A stretch of 15,307 nucleotides of DNA from an uncultured Lachnospiraceae bacterium (GCA_910587495.1 CAJUMT010000053.1:842-16148); one strand, 5' to 3'. Numbered from the stretch's first letter, positions 6,784 to 14,162 are shown. A program made the numbers and translations. Notes: generated from the sequence alone by a model not told the origin.

Positions 6784-7498
6784 AAATCTATTGGAGATCA
6801 AAGACTTAAGCGTATCCTATGGCGGTATCCGCGCGGTCAAAGGAATCAGTTTTGAGGTGCCGGAAGGAGAAGTCGTTACATTGATCGGAGCCAACGGCGC
6901 CGGAAAAAGTTCTACTTTACGTTCTATTGTGGGTCTGGAAAAGCCTGCAGGAGGAAGTATTGTATTTGACGGGCAGGATCTGGCGCAGTTGGGAACGGAA
7001 CAGATTGTGACCACAGGTATCACGCTGGTTCCGGAAGGACGAAGAGTGTTCCCGAACTTGTCCGTTTTGGAAAATCTGAAAGTAGGAGCCTATCAAAGAA
7101 AAGACTCGCTGGATAAGGATATTGCGTGGATCTACGGCTTATTCCCCCGTCTGGAAGAACGGTCCTGGCAGATGGCGGGCACGCTTTCGGGTGGTGAACA
7201 GCAGATGCTGGCGATCGGGCGCGCGCTTATGAGCAAGCCGAAACTGATCATGATGGACGAGCCGTCCCTGGGTCTTGCGCCCATTGTGGTTCAGGGTGTG
7301 TTTGATATTATTAAAGAGATCAACAAACAGGGCGTGACGATCCTTTTGGTGGAGCAGAACGCGAATATGGCATTAAAAGCGGCTCATCGGGCTTATGTAA
7401 TGGAAACAGGAAAGATTACATTAAGCGGAACCGGAAAAGAGCTGGCGGAAAATGAAGAAGTAAAGGCAGCTTATCTGGGTAAAGCGAAGAATAAATAA
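6776..7498 (+). CDS. livF: Branched-chain amino-acid ABC transporter ATP-binding protein LivF
   Basis: The 240-residue partner ATPase of LivG. Walker A is GANGAGKS (38-45), the LivF-specific VPEGRRVFPNLSVLENL block lies at 85-101, the signature is LSGGEQQMLAIGRAL (137-151) and Walker B is LIMMDEP (157-163). The VEQN segment carries Gln at the H-loop position, as is usual in LivF. The ATG overlaps the end of livG by 8 bp in another frame, so translation is probably coupled. It is the last gene of the liv operon and is followed by a terminator. Confidence 0.95.
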   Translation: MSKNLLEIKDLSVSYGGIRAVKGISFEVPEGEVVTLIGANGAGKSSTLRSIVGLEKPAGGSIVFDGQDLAQLGTEQIVTTGITLVPEGRRVFPNLSVLENLKVGAYQRKDSLDKDIAWIYGLFPRLEERSWQMAGTLSGGEQQMLAIGRALMSKPKLIMMDEPSLGLAPIVVQGVFDIIKEINKQGVTILLVEQNANMALKAAHRAYVMETGKITLSGTGKELAENEEVKAAYLGKAKNK

Positions 7499-7504
7499 AA
7501 GAGG

Positions 7505-7536
7505 CAGGGCATTCCATATCCGGGACGTCCTGTTTT
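7505..7536 (+). terminator. Intrinsic terminator closing the liv operon
   Basis: Arms 7505-7515 and 7522-7532 form an 11-position stem (one A-C mismatch, two G-U pairs) with a 6-nt loop, followed by TTTT. An A-rich run precedes the stem just after the livF stop. Moderate strength is expected. Confidence 0.65.
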
Positions 7537-7569
7537 AGGATTCGGGTAAACAGATATGTGAGGTGGACT

Positions 7570-8070
7570 ATGAAAGAAAAATTATCGGCGGTTGCTATGA
7601 CTCTGGCGCTGTGCGCCGTAGTCGTGGCAGTAATAGCTGTACGGGAATACATTGCGGTTCGTCCTGCCGACGCTTACACGGACAAAGGCGTATATACCTT
7701 CAAGCCCTATGAAGTACTTCCGGTGCAGGTAAAAGGCATGACCAGAACCTCCGGGGGCAGACGGCGTCCCACTACGAGAACCGTCTATAAATTATACTAT
7801 AAAGCGACGGACGGCAGCGGCTATCGGTATGTGGATGAAGTTCCGGCAAAAAGCTTTGGAGAGAAAAGAGTGAAGGAAGGCGTGACGGTGGACAGAAGGG
7901 TATTGTCTGTCGCAGAGGAGGATGTCTATATCACGGTGGAGCCGGATGAGACAGCCGAAAGCTACACGTCCTGGTACCGCAGGCGATATATCTTGTATAC
8001 TGTTTTATCAGTGATCTATATTGTGATCTTTATCGTGCTGGTCTGCAAAAAGAAGATTTGTATTTCCTGA
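7570..8070 (+). CDS. Hypothetical two-TM protein, resembling DUF3592-type proteins
   Basis: A 166-residue protein with a hydrophobic N-terminal segment (about residues 5-27) and a second one near the C-terminus (about 137-160), the latter followed by a short Lys/Cys-rich tail. Between them lies an outside-facing soluble region with an Arg/Thr-rich turn (near 60-70) and several Tyr-containing strands. The size and TM-beta domain-TM layout resemble DUF3592-type proteins, but I do not see a diagnostic motif. The ATG at 7570 follows GAGGTGG closely; a GTG 12 nt upstream is less likely. It lies just after the liv terminator with no strong promoter visible, so it may depend on readthrough. Function unknown. 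Confidence 0.75.
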   Translation: MKEKLSAVAMTLALCAVVVAVIAVREYIAVRPADAYTDKGVYTFKPYEVLPVQVKGMTRTSGGRRRPTTRTVYKLYYKATDGSGYRYVDEVPAKSFGEKRVKEGVTVDRRVLSVAEEDVYITVEPDETAESYTSWYRRRYILYTVLSVIYIVIFIVLVCKKKICIS

Positions 8071-8130
8071 TCTGTTCATCAGATTGCTTATCAAACAGGA
8101 AAAACATGTCGATATATATTATGATTGCTG

Positions 8131-8156
8131 TGTGAAAAATAACGATTATTTTCACA
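8131..8156 (+). repeat. Inverted repeat upstream of the chemoreceptor gene
   Basis: TGTGAAAAATAA (8131-8142) and TTATTTTCACA (8146-8156) are complementary over 11 pairs with one bulged A and a 3-nt centre. It lies about 40 nt before the TTG start. A+T-rich arms without a G+C-rich core or T run make an intrinsic terminator unlikely; an operator-type dyad or leader hairpin is more plausible. Confidence 0.5.
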
Positions 8157-8198
8157 ACCAACAGTTATGAACAACAGAACAAAAAGGAGATTAGAGAA

Positions 8199-9893
8199 TT
8201 GATTAGCTACATTAGAAATTTAAAAATCAGATTAAAACTTTATATCCTTATAGGAGTTGCGCTGATTGGCATGTTTATAATCGGCGGTATGTCGTTTTTT
8301 CTTATGGGCCGAATGAACGATATGGCAAGTGATATTTCAACAAGCTGGCTTCCCAGTATTGATACGGCAAGAGACTTGACTGCCACTCTTTCTAATATTC
8401 GTCTCAATGAATTAGGGTATCTTACGGCGGTTTCTGATGATGTAAAAGAATCCAGTCTCCAATACCTCAAGAAGGAAAAAGAGGATATGAATGTCCTTTT
8501 AGCCACATATGAGGGATTAATTGACGAAGAAGAAAGAGAGTTCTATAATAATACAACGAGTCTTTGGACGCAGTACAATAAAGCGGATGAAGAAATGATG
8601 ACATTAGCCAGTCAGGGCCGCATGGAGGACGCCCGTGATATCCTAGAAGGAGAATGTGTAGATCTTTACAATTCTTTAAACAGTGCTTTTAACGATATTA
8701 TTACCTACAATACAGAAGGCAGTGATTCTGCAACAGAGGAAAGTTTTTTCCTTTACAGAACTGCCGTTATCCTTATGACGGCAGTTATCATTGCCATTAT
8801 CCTTGTGGGGGTTTTCTTCTCATTTGTGATTGTACGCCTGATTAAAACTCCTATTTCAGAGATTGAGAATGCTGCTATAAAAATGGCGGAAGGTGATTTG
8901 AATGTAGAGATATCCTATACCTCTAAAGACGAATTGGGGGTTCTTGCCGAACAGGTACGCAGATTAATTCATAAGCTTCAGGTTATTATTGACGATGAGA
9001 ACAAGTTCCTTGCTAAAATGGCTGCCGGAGATTTTACGGTGGATTCGATCTGTGAAGAAGAATATACAGGAAGTTTTTATCCGCTGTTGATTTCTTTCCG
9101 AGGTATCGCAGAAAAGCTCAATGACACAATGTTGCAAATCAGTCAAAGTTCCGCTCAGGTTGCAAACGGATCAGAACAGGTATCCAACGGAGCCCAGGCG
9201 CTCTCCCAGGGAGCAACCGAGCAGGCAAGTTCCGTACAGGAACTCGCTGCCACCATTAGTGAAATCTCCAGCAAGGTGAACCAAAATGCGGATAATGCAC
9301 GGCAGGCTAATGCAACGGCGGGCAATGTCAGCACGCAAATGAATGTGAGCAATGAAAAAATGCAGCAGATGATGCGGGCAATGGGGGATATCAGCAACTG
9401 CTCCAACGAAATCGGCAAAATTATTAAGACGATTGAAGATATTGCTTTCCAGACCAATATTCTTGCCCTTAATGCTGCCGTAGAGGCCGCTCGCGCAGGC
9501 GCTGCAGGAAAAGGGTTTGCCGTAGTAGCCGATGAAGTTCGCAATCTGGCAAGCAAAAGCGCAGAAGCTTCTAAGAACACTTCTGTTTTGATTGAAAATT
9601 CATTAAAGGCAGTGGAAAACGGGACGCAGATTGCTGATGAAACAGCGCAGTCACTGCTTCAGGCAGTAAATGATGTGAACGAAATGGCAGGCATTATAGG
9701 GGAGATTTCAGAGGCCAGCAGCAACCAGGCTGATTCCATCTCTCAGATTACAATGGGAATTGATCAGATTTCCAGTGTTGTACAGACAAACTCGGCAACT
9801 GCGGAGGAAAGCGCGGCTGCAAGCGAAGAACTGTCCAGTCAATCACAGCTTATGAAGAGCCTCGTGGAAAGGTTTAAACTAAAAAGCATATAA
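8199..9893 (+). CDS. Methyl-accepting chemotaxis protein
   Basis: A 564-residue transmembrane chemoreceptor. TM1 spans about 14-36. The extracellular ligand-binding region, about 37-183, is all-helical and of four-helix-bundle (4HB_MCP) type. TM2 spans about 188-213. A HAMP domain follows (about 214-267, with KMAEGDLNVEI and DELGVLAEQ), then a second HAMP-like unit (KMAAGDFTVD, about 270-320). The long coiled-coil signalling domain has the CheA/CheW contact hairpin around DIAFQTNILALNAAVEAARAG and GKGFAVVADEVRNLA (about 410-450). There is no C-terminal CheR-tethering pentapeptide. The start is TTG at 8199, supported by AAAAGGAGA with about 9 nt spacing. No che or flagellar genes are in the window, so it is probably an orphan receptor locus. 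The ligand is unknown. Confidence 0.95.
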   Translation: MISYIRNLKIRLKLYILIGVALIGMFIIGGMSFFLMGRMNDMASDISTSWLPSIDTARDLTATLSNIRLNELGYLTAVSDDVKESSLQYLKKEKEDMNVLLATYEGLIDEEEREFYNNTTSLWTQYNKADEEMMTLASQGRMEDARDILEGECVDLYNSLNSAFNDIITYNTEGSDSATEESFFLYRTAVILMTAVIIAIILVGVFFSFVIVRLIKTPISEIENAAIKMAEGDLNVEISYTSKDELGVLAEQVRRLIHKLQVIIDDENKFLAKMAAGDFTVDSICEEEYTGSFYPLLISFRGIAEKLNDTMLQISQSSAQVANGSEQVSNGAQALSQGATEQASSVQELAATISEISSKVNQNADNARQANATAGNVSTQMNVSNEKMQQMMRAMGDISNCSNEIGKIIKTIEDIAFQTNILALNAAVEAARAGAAGKGFAVVADEVRNLASKSAEASKNTSVLIENSLKAVENGTQIADETAQSLLQAVNDVNEMAGIIGEISEASSNQADSISQITMGIDQISSVVQTNSATAEESAAASEELSSQSQLMKSLVERFKLKSI

Positions 9894-9903
9894 GATAAAA
9901 GTA

Positions 9904-9931
9904 CTAAAATGGGACCGCCATGAGCGGTCCC
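9904..9931 (-). terminator. Terminator between convergent chemoreceptor and folT genes
   Basis: Perfect 8-bp arms GGGACCGC and GCGGTCCC (9911-9918 and 9924-9931) flank a 5-nt loop. Read on the minus strand the stem is followed by ATTTTAG, a usable T run just after folT. On the plus strand it is followed by GAAGTTTG, a poor T run, so for the chemoreceptor transcript it is at best a weak terminator or 3' stabiliser. Confidence 0.75.
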
Positions 9932-9969
9932 GAAGTTTGTGGGAGTTAGTAGTATATGTAATTTTAGTT

Positions 9970-10524
9970 TTATTTTCGTGCTGGCAGCGCCGCACGAAGG
10001 ATTCTCTGGAAAGCTTCCAGGAATACATAAACAATAACAATATTCACAAAGAAATTCAAAGTACATTTGATAATCCTGGACGTTAAAAGAACTTGAAGCG
10101 GTGTTCCGTACATCAAGTACAGCCAGGTGGATGTAAGCGTGATACTGATCAGATATTCCACAAACGCGCAGCCCACAGCCCGGAGTTTAGTGACTTTGGA
10201 TTTGTAAAGAATCAGTCCGCAGAGAACGCCTACCAGCGCATAGCTTAAAGAAAATCCTGGGAAATAAGCAAATCCCCGTACCAGGCAGTTCAGCATATCT
10301 CCTAAAAATCCGACTGCGAATCCCATGACCGGCCCGCCGACCATTCCCGCGGCGATAAATGCGAGGAATCCGATCCTGATCTCCAAAGTGCTGGAGATCA
10401 CAATGTTACAAAAAGACAGAACCACATACAGAGCGATTAAAAGTCCGCACATACATAGGTTCTGGGTCTTGCGCAGGCTGTTAAGCTGCGCTTTGAAATC
10501 AAGAGCTTCTTTTGAAATCTGCAT
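9970..10524 (-). CDS. folT: Folate ECF transporter S component (FolT)
   Basis: A 184-residue integral membrane protein with about six hydrophobic segments, the size and pattern of an ECF-type vitamin S component. Visible family features are the N-terminal LVIALYVVLS-like helix start (residues about 24-40), the STLEIRIGFLAFIAAGMVGGPVMG stretch and YFPGFSLSYALVGVLCG. It binds folate and works with the shared EcfA/EcfA'/EcfT module, which is not in the window. The ATG at 10524 is preceded by GGAGGTGT at good spacing. The frame stays open 32 codons further upstream, but that ATG has no ribosome binding site and lies in the leader. A THF riboswitch in the leader independently supports folate as the substrate. 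Confidence 0.92.
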   Translation of the reverse strand: MQISKEALDFKAQLNSLRKTQNLCMCGLLIALYVVLSFCNIVISSTLEIRIGFLAFIAAGMVGGPVMGFAVGFLGDMLNCLVRGFAYFPGFSLSYALVGVLCGLILYKSKVTKLRAVGCAFVEYLISITLTSTWLYLMYGTPLQVLLTSRIIKCTLNFFVNIVIVYVFLEAFQRILRAALPARK

Positions 10525-10663
10525 AAAAATACACCTCCATAGATGAAATGCAGGGCGGGAGAAAATCCTTCCGTTGTAATGCGAGGATAAATCCTCCACT
10601 GAAATGATAAGTTTCAACATAAATAATATCTTTCAGGCACCACATCTGAGATGTACTCATATG
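10525..10663 (-). promoter_or_regulatory. folT leader downstream of the aptamer (expression platform)
   Basis: This 139-nt stretch holds two clear small hairpins on the minus strand, ACATCT-C-AGATGT soon after P1 and GAGGAT-TT-ATCCTC further on, then the GGAGGTGT ribosome binding site. The CCTC of the second hairpin could pair with the GAGG of the ribosome binding site, but only over four bases. A switch is plausible and unproven. Confidence 0.4.
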
Positions 10664-10763
10664 TAGCAACGGGTGCGAATCAGACATCGTAAGCTTCTCA
10701 GCTTTTCGTCCCGTGACAACTCCCCATCCACGGACACTTGACGCGTTTGACTCTACTTCGCTA
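10664..10763 (-). ncRNA. Tetrahydrofolate (THF) riboswitch aptamer
   Basis: Read on the minus strand, this stretch matches the folT/THF riboswitch consensus in order. P1 is TAGCGA (10758-10763) with TTGCTA (10664-10669). The GTAGA segment follows, then P2 GAGTCA with TGATTC. The CGCGTCAAGTGTCCGTG and GGATGGGGAGTTGTCACGG stretches form P3 with the conserved internal region, followed by GACGAA. An AAGCT-GAGA-AGCTT hairpin comes next, and the conserved GCACCCG precedes the P1 3' strand. It starts about 10 nt after the predicted transcript start. The known function of the class is to bind reduced folates and lower expression of folate transport genes. No U-tract terminator is visible between aptamer and ATG, so the platform is probably translational. 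Confidence 0.92.
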
Positions 10764-10779
10764 TTATTTACTTGCCCTT

Positions 10780-10807
10780 ATTATAGCACTTTTTCCCAAA
10801 TATGCAA
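10780..10807 (-). promoter_or_regulatory. Sigma-A promoter of folT
   Basis: On the minus strand, TTGCAT (10802-10807), a 16-bp spacer and TATAAT (10780-10785). Predicted initiation near 10773 places the riboswitch at the very start of the transcript. Confidence 0.75.
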
Positions 10808-10878
10808 GATTTATCGGCTTTTTTTAGAATGTTTTTACGAAAATAAAGCTAAAAGTGTCAGCTATTACAGTCAGAAGG

Positions 10879-10907
10879 TTGTATTCTTTGCCATTATCAT
10901 ATATAGT
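10879..10907 (+). promoter_or_regulatory. Candidate promoter of the WYL gene pair
   Basis: TTGTAT (10879-10884), a 17-bp spacer and TATAGT (10902-10907), about 35 nt before the first WYL start. It is divergent from the folT promoter; the two -35 boxes are about 70 bp apart. A TATAAA at 10914-10919 is an alternative -10 but has no well-spaced -35. Confidence 0.55.
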
Positions 10908-10942
10908 TTAAGGTATAAAGTGATAAGACAGGGGTGTATATC

Positions 10943-12184
10943 ATGTCTGAATTTCAGGAATTGATTAAATCTTTTGCAAAAAGTAGGAATTATGTTCGGG
11001 ATTTTCTCATATACGGTTTTAAATCCAGGGATGATTTTTCGGCTAAAAGCGGCAGAACTTATGACAATGAACGTCGTCGGGTTGCGTGCTGGCTGTCCGG
11101 CTATATTCAATCAGATTATGGCTCCCAGGGCAAAACAGTCTCTCTGGCAATGGACAGCAGTCTGCTGGGGGTTAATCCGCTTTATCGGGTATGGAAAGCC
11201 AAAAGCTTTACAGATAACGATATCGTGTTGCATTTTCTTTGTCTGGATTTATTCCGGACAGGAGGTTCTTATACGGCAGATGAGATGGCCGACCGATTCC
11301 TGGAAGATTATCAGTTGTTGTTTGAGACTCAACTGGTGCGAAAAAAAGCAAATGAATATGTAAAAGAAGGTATTCTGATTTCCAGAAGAGAGGGCAGAAA
11401 GCTACTTTATTCCATCGTCCCGGGGGTGGGGGAATCCCTAGCGGATATTTTTCCCGGACTTCTTGATGCGGTTCGTTTCTGTCAGTTATCCATGCCTTTG
11501 GGAGTGGTGGGGAGTATGATCTTGGATCAGTCGCAGACGGACAACGAGATTTTCATGGTCAAACATGGCTATTATGGATTTACACTGGAAGATGAAATGC
11601 TCTTTTTACTTCTTCACGCAATCAGGGAAAAATGTTTCGTGACGCTTATCAACCGGACAAATAAGATGGCAAAAGACGAGTCAATTCGGATTGTGCCGCT
11701 TAAAATATTTGTCAGTACCAGAACAGGACGGCGTTTTCTGTGCGGTTATCATACCAAGAGAAAGAGATTTTCCACCCTCCGGCTGGATCATATACAGAGC
11801 ATAAAGGTGCAGGAACCTTTTAACGGTTATGATTTCTATCAGGAAAAGCTTGCAAAAAATATCCCCCGCTGCTTTGGAGTTTCTTTTGGCTCTTCCCATG
11901 CTATGGATACTGTTCGGCTGACGCTTAAGGTTTTGGAGGGTGCGGAGGATTACATATTGCGGCGTCTGGAAAGAGAGGGACACGGCGGAAGAATCACCCG
12001 GACGGAGGAAAATATCTATACTTATGAATTATCTGTCTTTGACGGAAATGAGATGATGCCCTGGATCAAGACATTTATTGGTCGGATCGTCCGTTTTGAA
12101 TCCAACAATGAATATTTGGTAAAAAAGTTTTATGGAGATATCCGCGCAATGGCAAAGATGTATGAAATACAGGAGAGTATATAA
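10943..12184 (+). CDS. WYL-domain protein, probable ligand-responsive transcription regulator
   Basis: A 413-residue protein. The N-terminal ~200 residues are helical and include a KSGRTYDNERRRVACWL stretch and a winged-helix-like part around 105-155 ending in REGRKLLYSI. A WYL-type domain lies around 219-295, where RRFLCGYHTKRKRFSTLRLDHIQSIKV matches the core pattern, although the eponymous Trp-Tyr-Leu is replaced by Phe-Leu-Cys. A C-terminal WCX-like region runs from about 310 to 410. WYL domains are known ligand or nucleic-acid sensors in bacterial regulators. The ATG at 10943 follows AGGGGTG at 6 nt; a GTG 9 nt upstream is part of that site. It is first of a two-gene unit, 3 nt ahead of the next gene. 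Confidence 0.82.
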   Translation: MSEFQELIKSFAKSRNYVRDFLIYGFKSRDDFSAKSGRTYDNERRRVACWLSGYIQSDYGSQGKTVSLAMDSSLLGVNPLYRVWKAKSFTDNDIVLHFLCLDLFRTGGSYTADEMADRFLEDYQLLFETQLVRKKANEYVKEGILISRREGRKLLYSIVPGVGESLADIFPGLLDAVRFCQLSMPLGVVGSMILDQSQTDNEIFMVKHGYYGFTLEDEMLFLLLHAIREKCFVTLINRTNKMAKDESIRIVPLKIFVSTRTGRRFLCGYHTKRKRFSTLRLDHIQSIKVQEPFNGYDFYQEKLAKNIPRCFGVSFGSSHAMDTVRLTLKVLEGAEDYILRRLEREGHGGRITRTEENIYTYELSVFDGNEMMPWIKTFIGRIVRFESNNEYLVKKFYGDIRAMAKMYEIQESI

Positions 12185-12187
12185 ATC

Positions 12188-13177
12188 ATGGAGTTGTTTT
12201 CTGAAATTTACAGTTGTTATTATCAGGTTGTGGACTGCATAATAAGAGAAGCGGAAACGCGAAGCCTTATGAAAAAAGAAATGGAAAGCATCTGCGCAAG
12301 GTTAGGATTTGAAGAAAGCAGTCTTTATATATTGCCTAAATTGCTGGGTGGCGAGTGGCCGCTTTTAAAACATGATGATGAGGACGGGTTCCGGGCAGTT
12401 ACAAATGATCATTTACCTTTGCCGCTGACGGGTCTGCAGCGTTCCTGGCTGAAAAGCCTTCTTTCGGACAGCCGCTTTCGGCTGTTTTTTTCGGAAGAAG
12501 AACTTTTGGCATTACAGAAGTATGTACAGGACGCCCAGGTGCTCTGGGAACCGGAAGATTTCTATTACTATGACCGATACACAGACGGGGACAGTTATAC
12601 TTCTAATAAATACCGGGAACATTTCCAGACTTTACTTCGTGCGATCACCCAAAGGCAATATGTGACAATCAGTTATCAGTCCCGCAGCGGTAATCGGATT
12701 TCACATCATTATCTTCCGCTTAAAATGGAATATTCACTTAAAAACGACCGCTTCCGCCTGCTGGCTTTGCCTCAGAACGGACGCCATTCCATCTACATAA
12801 CGACCATCAATGTAGGTAGTATCACAGAAGTGACGCCGCTTCCTTTATATGATGAAGAAGACATAGATTTTGTGGGACTGATTCGCAAATCCTATTATCG
12901 TGAACCCATTCGGCTTTTAATCAAAAATCAGCGAAATGCTCTGGAGCGGGCGATGCTTCACTTTGCCAATTATGAAAAAAGAACAAAAAAAATAGACGAG
13001 AACACATGGGAGTGTCTCATCTATTATAATAATTCTATGGAAACAGAATTGTTGATCGAGATCCTTTCTTTTGGGCCTGCCGTAAAAGTGACCGGGCCAG
13101 ACTCGTTTCTTGCGCAAATCAAAAACAGGCTTCAAAAGCAGATTGATCTTATGGGAGGGGTTCCTTCCCGGTTTTAA
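12188..13177 (+). CDS. Second WYL-domain protein, partner of the preceding gene
   Basis: A 329-residue protein starting 3 nt after the previous stop, with AGGAGAG at the end of that gene as ribosome binding site, so the two are co-translated. The N-terminal ~145 residues are helical and not a recognisable classic HTH. The WYL-type domain is about 150-220: LLRAITQRQYVTISYQ, then HHYLPLKMEYSLKNDRFRLLAL and ITTINVGSITEV. The C-terminal part (about 235-325) is WCX-like, with alternating strands and helices. The Trp-Tyr-Leu core is again substituted (Phe-Arg-Leu-Leu). Adjacent and size-different, the two look like non-identical partners that may act as a heteromer (inference). The last 29 bp overlap nudC on the other strand. 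Confidence 0.8.
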   Translation: MELFSEIYSCYYQVVDCIIREAETRSLMKKEMESICARLGFEESSLYILPKLLGGEWPLLKHDDEDGFRAVTNDHLPLPLTGLQRSWLKSLLSDSRFRLFFSEEELLALQKYVQDAQVLWEPEDFYYYDRYTDGDSYTSNKYREHFQTLLRAITQRQYVTISYQSRSGNRISHHYLPLKMEYSLKNDRFRLLALPQNGRHSIYITTINVGSITEVTPLPLYDEEDIDFVGLIRKSYYREPIRLLIKNQRNALERAMLHFANYEKRTKKIDENTWECLIYYNNSMETELLIEILSFGPAVKVTGPDSFLAQIKNRLQKQIDLMGGVPSRF

Positions 13178-13997
13178 AGACATTGATCATCTCCCGGGTC
13201 AGACTGACGCCGTCATCCTCCAGAGGAATATCCTCCCGTTCAAACCATTCTCCCACGGCCAGTTCTTCCGTATCCAACGTAATATGGGTATCGCCGTCCA
13301 CATCACAGAAAAATCCGCACAGTAAAGTGGAGGAAAAGGACCATGGCTGGCATTTGTAATAGCGGATGTTTTTGACCTTCAGTCCCACTTCTTCCATAAC
13401 TTCTCTTTGGACGGTTTCTTCCAGTGTTTCGCCTACTTCGGTAAATCCGGCTACGAGCGCGTAATTTACTACACCCGGGCGGTGGGCGTATTTGGTCAGT
13501 AGAAGTCTGTTTTTATCAGTGACTGCCACGATGACGCCGGGACAGATTTTGGGGTATACCGTATTTTGGCAGCAAGTGCATTGCAACATCCGTTCTTTGT
13601 GGTCAGGCTTCATTGGCTTTCCGCATTTCCCACAATAACGGTTGGAGCGATACCAGTCATCTAATTGCCATCCGGTGATGCCTGCGAATCCAAGATATTT
13701 AGGTTCTGCCTCTCTGCATGCAGTCGGTTTTTCCCACTGGAAGCCCGGCAGTCCTTCATCCAGACCACTTTGCAGGAGAAAGAACCGCTCGTCACTTATG
13801 GTGAACAGATAAGTAAATTCTGCATTTTCTTTGGGAATATCACCTGCTTTCGGAAAAGAAAGCTGTCCGTTCTCCAATCGGCACAACATATTCCCGTCTT
13901 TATAAGTCAGTACCGGATCTTTGTCCTCCGGCGCCTGTTCTGCATAATGATTGTTGTATGTATAAGGTGCTATATCTTGTATCATCTTTGTGATCAT
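13149..13997 (-). CDS. nudC: NADH pyrophosphatase / NAD-capped RNA hydrolase NudC
   Basis: A 282-residue Nudix hydrolase that splits NAD(H) to NMN(H) and AMP and, in characterised homologues, removes NAD caps from RNA. It has an N-terminal domain of about 115 residues, then a zinc ribbon with C122, C125, C140 and C143. The Nudix box spans G184 to L206 and keeps every consensus residue (G-x5-E-x7-RE-x2-EE-x-G-L). Downstream is CQPWSFSST (starting near residue 217), a variant of the NudC-specific SQPWPFPxS motif that separates this subfamily from other Nudix enzymes. The start at 13997 follows GAAAGGCGG; ATGs at 14021 and 13985 are in frame but have weaker sites. The gene is divergent from the DtxR-like gene. 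Confidence 0.92.
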   Translation of the reverse strand: MITKMIQDIAPYTYNNHYAEQAPEDKDPVLTYKDGNMLCRLENGQLSFPKAGDIPKENAEFTYLFTISDERFFLLQSGLDEGLPGFQWEKPTACREAEPKYLGFAGITGWQLDDWYRSNRYCGKCGKPMKPDHKERMLQCTCCQNTVYPKICPGVIVAVTDKNRLLLTKYAHRPGVVNYALVAGFTEVGETLEETVQREVMEEVGLKVKNIRYYKCQPWSFSSTLLCGFFCDVDGDTHITLDTEELAVGEWFEREDIPLEDDGVSLTREMINVFKTGKEPLP

Positions 13998-14045
13998 TCC
14001 GCCTTTCTTCTGATGTATCATATTTATGGATAGAACCTGTGTAAA

Positions 14046-14074
14046 AGGATATCATGTTTATGTGACAAATTCAA
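14046..14074 (-). promoter_or_regulatory. Candidate promoter of nudC
   Basis: On the minus strand, TTGAAT (14069-14074), a 17-bp spacer and TATCCT (14046-14051), with TG two bases upstream of the -10 box. The distance to the nudC start is about 50 nt. Confidence 0.45.
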
Positions 14075-14111
14075 GTTGATTGAAGGATTTTCAATTGCGT
14101 CCCCTGTATTT

Positions 14112-14139
14112 TTGTGTTATCCTGTCAGTGTATTATAAC
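14112..14139 (+). promoter_or_regulatory. Candidate promoter of the DtxR-like gene
   Basis: TTGTGT (14112-14117), a 16-bp spacer and TATAAC (14134-14139), ending 23 nt before the TTG start. TATTAT at 14131-14136 is an overlapping alternative -10. The -35 match is poor, as expected for a regulated or weak promoter. Confidence 0.4.
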
Positions 14140-14162
14140 CATACATAAAGGGGGAATGATCA

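Noticed and set aside
10525..10620. Upstream ATG extending FolT by 32 residues
   Set aside because: The stretch lies in the riboswitch leader, lacks a ribosome binding site, and the added residues are polar and unlike a FolT N-terminus.
10809..10860. T-rich tracts with imperfect GCTTT/AAAGC pairing, considered as a terminator
   Set aside because: The arms are A/T-only apart from the ends and far apart, so no stable stem forms; the region lies between divergent promoters.
10713..10964. Plus-strand 83-codon ORF between folT and the WYL genes
   Set aside because: It runs antisense through the riboswitch and promoter region, has biased A/T-driven composition and no ribosome binding site.
13153..13175. 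GGGAGG/CTTCCC stem plus TTTT as a terminator for the WYL genes
   Set aside because: The stem is only six pairs with a G-U, is separated from the T run by GG, and lies inside coding sequence; too weak to annotate as a feature.
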